A stretch of 15,611 nucleotides of DNA from Deltaproteobacteria bacterium (GTDB lineage: Bacteria > Desulfobacterota > Syntrophia > Syntrophales > UBA2210), in the NCBI GenBank assembly GCA_019313735.1, contig JAFDAR010000013.1:1-15611 (forward strand), in the 5' to 3' direction. Shown here piece after piece: positions 13,974 through 15,611 of the stretch (within the stretch, counting starts at the first letter, position 1; every line of letters starts with the position of its first letter). The notes beneath the pieces were generated by a model. It saw only the letters and a list, made by a program, of their open reading frames with translations. It was not told the DNA's origin and searched no databases. Both the position numbers and the translations under genes were made by a program.

Positions 13974-14182
13974 AGAAGCCCTGTTCGGACGCGCAATCCT
14001 GATCTGATAATTTGCGAGGGTTTAAGCTTATCCCCATAGTCAAGACAAAAAACAGGGCTGTTTAAGGTGCATAGGGTAAGAAGCCTGTCTTGTTACAGGT
14101 ACCTGCTCAGGTCAATTTGAGCATTAACGGGTCGTAACGGACAGAAAAGGGCCTCCAGGATAAACCCCGTCAGGAAGAATTT
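13974..14182 (+). other. priA-mltC intergenic leader with several hairpins
   Basis: AGCCCTGTT (13977-13985) has an exact inverted partner AACAGGGCT (14051-14059), 65 nt away. Two compact stems follow: CCTGT/ACAGG (14084-14099) and TGCTCA/TGAGCA (14104-14123). None has a T-run, so no terminator is called. The pattern does not match any riboswitch class I can recognise by eye. It could be a structured mltC leader or decayed repeat DNA. Confidence 0.35.
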
Positions 14183-14185
14183 TTG

Positions 14186-15370
14186 TTGCTTATGAAAAAT
14201 TTATCGTTGGCATTTCTTGTTATTCTAATCATTATGGGATGTTCCGCGTGGGATGCTGCCCGCGTAGCCAGGATAGCGGTTACCGGGGATGTTGCGTCCG
14301 CCCAGCGAATGGCCGCGGAAAAGGCGGTCCGATATGCCGCAAACCCGAAGGCGCTGGATCGGGATATAAAGCGCTTTCAGAAAGAGTTTGCGAAACTTGT
14401 TGAAACATTCCGAAAAGCTGTCGGAGGTGTCTGGGGAAAAGAAGAAATAAAAGAACCCGGACCCAGGGAATATGTCAAATACACTCAGAACTACCTTTCC
14501 CGTGCTTTGGTCGATTTTGACAGGGGGATAATCACCGTTGAAACGCTGGACCGGGAAGACCCATTAAAAAGTCTGAAAAACGCCATCATTACAACCCTGC
14601 TTACCCCTGATGATCCCAGGGCCGTGGATATTTATTCTGCCAGGGCTGTGAAACTGGGTAAAATGCCTTTCCTCTATGGTGAAGTAACTGACCACGAGGG
14701 TAAAAATATTCGATGGTCCTGGCGGGCAGGGTGTTTTGCCGATTATCTCATCAAAAACAGGCTTCAGACCAGGCAAATCAAAGCCGGTGATAAAACCAAA
14801 GACGTACCTTGTGTGATTATCCCGATGGTAAAAGATCACTGTGAAATACGTGCGCTGAAGTACAGGCCACTCGTTGAACGCTTTGCAAAGGACCTTTCCA
14901 TCAGCAGGAACCTTGTCTATGCTATTATTAAGACTGAAAGCGATTTCAACCCATACGCGGTGAGTAACGCTCCGGCCTTTGGACTCATGCAGATCGTTCC
15001 CGCAACTGCCGGACAAGACGCTCACAGGTTTTTGAATAATGTTGATGGTCTGCCCTCCAGAGAGTTTCTCTTTAATCCCGGGAACAATATTCAATATGGC
15101 ACCGCTTACCTTCATCTCCTGTATTACAAATATCTGAGTGATATTCAAGACCCCGTATCCAGGGAATATTGTGTAATTGCCGCCTATAACACCGGTGCCG
15201 GCAATGTCCTGCGCACCTTTGACCCCGACAGGAACCGCGCGCTGCAACGCATAGACAAGCTCGGCCCGCTTCAGGTATTCAAGACTCTTCAAACAAGACT
15301 GCCTCACGATGAAGCAAGAAGATATCTGGCAAAAGTAATGGATGCCAAGAAAAAATTCGTGAAGTTTTAG
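14186..15370 (+). CDS. mltC: Membrane-bound lytic murein transglycosylase C-like lipoprotein
   Basis: MltC cleaves peptidoglycan glycan strands to 1,6-anhydro products at the outer membrane. The N terminus is a lipoprotein signal ending IIMGC, with the lipidated Cys 16 codons after the ATG at 14192. The MltC N-terminal domain follows (GPREYVKYTQNYLSRALVDFDRG ... RRAI-like LKNAIITTLLTPDDP ... PFLYGEVTD ... FADYLIKNRL). The SLT catalytic domain has the glutamate in YAIIKTESDFNPYAVS, then GLMQIVP, NIQYGTAYL and AYNTGAGNVL. About 45 residues separate the lipidated Cys from the WGKEEI block, longer than in E. coli MltC. The start is unclear: AGGAAG (14172-14177) favours TTG at 14183 or 14186; the ATG at 14192 is 14 nt away. 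Confidence 0.93.
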   Translation: MLMKNLSLAFLVILIIMGCSAWDAARVARIAVTGDVASAQRMAAEKAVRYAANPKALDRDIKRFQKEFAKLVETFRKAVGGVWGKEEIKEPGPREYVKYTQNYLSRALVDFDRGIITVETLDREDPLKSLKNAIITTLLTPDDPRAVDIYSARAVKLGKMPFLYGEVTDHEGKNIRWSWRAGCFADYLIKNRLQTRQIKAGDKTKDVPCVIIPMVKDHCEIRALKYRPLVERFAKDLSISRNLVYAIIKTESDFNPYAVSNAPAFGLMQIVPATAGQDAHRFLNNVDGLPSREFLFNPGNNIQYGTAYLHLLYYKYLSDIQDPVSREYCVIAAYNTGAGNVLRTFDPDRNRALQRIDKLGPLQVFKTLQTRLPHDEARRYLAKVMDAKKKFVKF

Positions 15371-15493
15371 CCCCTGTTGATTTTCACAAAAAAGTTGACA
15401 GTTCCTGATAAAGGCCATAGTGTAACTTCATTCTCGGGAGTGACAGAGAAATGGGGATAATATTCTTCTCGGCTGATCATCGAACGAGGATCT
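15371..15493. other. Non-coding DNA after mltC
   Basis: The only signal is a possible plus-strand promoter: a perfect TTGACA at 15395-15400, a 17-bp spacer, and a poor -10 TAGTGT at 15418-15423. Any gene it would serve lies beyond the window. No terminator for mltC and no small gene are visible. Confidence 0.3.
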
Positions 15494-15611
15494 GAGGCCT
15501 TTGCAGAATGTTCAATTTTGTTCAAGTTCAAGGAAGGCGAGAATTTTAACCACAGGAATATATTGGATATTTCGAGGATTAAAATTTGAGACTGACGCAG
15601 AAATTGGGCAA
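15494..15611. mobile_element. MITE-like element, copy 2 (truncated by the window end)
   Basis: From GAGGCCTTTGCAGAATGT (15494-15511) to the last base, this is the reverse complement of 918-1035 with 3 differences in 118 bases (about 97% identity). Only one terminal inverted repeat is in the window, so the expected second end, about 24 bp further on, and the target duplication cannot be checked. If the duplication is 8 bp, it should be GAGGATCT (15486-15493). The near identity of the two copies points to recent spread. Confidence 0.85.

Noticed and set aside
13974..14182. c-di-GMP, SAM or other known riboswitch upstream of mltC
   Set aside because: Hairpins exist, but I could not match the conserved core of any class by eye.
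14564..15418. 284-codon minus-strand frame opposite mltC
   Set aside because: It is antisense to a clearly recognised MltC, has no domain and is probably a codon-bias shadow.

Overview
The window is a chromosomal housekeeping segment, most likely from a Gram-negative anaerobe of the Desulfobacterota (former Deltaproteobacteria, perhaps Syntrophales-like). The grounds are an LPS-heptose enzyme, a lipoprotein-type MltC, a DksA, a PEP synthase end, the zinc-ribbon / RNase H / RNase P RNA neighbourhood, and several dispersed palindromic repeats of a kind I associate with that group. No 16S or other decisive marker is present, so the taxonomy is inference.

Layout. Positions 1-186 hold the 3' end of a PEP synthase gene, followed by repeat DNA and a strong terminator. 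From 447 to 3933 everything is on the minus strand: RNase P RNA (rnpB), RNase HI, a coiled-coil zinc-ribbon protein, a CAU-anticodon tRNA and radA. A 142-bp MITE-like element sits between rnhA and rnpB, inserted in the centre of an older palindromic repeat. From 4211 everything is on the plus strand: a frameshifted serC, serA, purA, rsfS, comF, rfaE2, dksA, a LolA-like exported protein, priA and mltC. The window ends inside a second, inverted copy of the 142-bp element.

How the genes work together. serC-serA would form the phosphoserine branch of serine synthesis, but serC as read here is broken. purA-rsfS-comF-rfaE2 are overlapping or nearly so and look like one transcription unit (AMP synthesis, ribosome silencing, a phosphoribosyltransferase-fold protein, ADP-heptose synthesis). 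RadA, PriA, RNase HI and RNase P cover recombination, replication restart and RNA processing. DksA is the stringent-response partner of RNA polymerase. The LolA-like protein and MltC act in the cell envelope.

I found no new defence system, CRISPR array, phage or biosynthetic cluster. The points worth a second look are the serC deletion that removes the substrate-binding motif, an apparent ATT start codon for rsfS, a MITE with clear target-site duplication, a pair of inverted repeats bracketing serA, and a terminator wedged just upstream of the zinc-ribbon gene.
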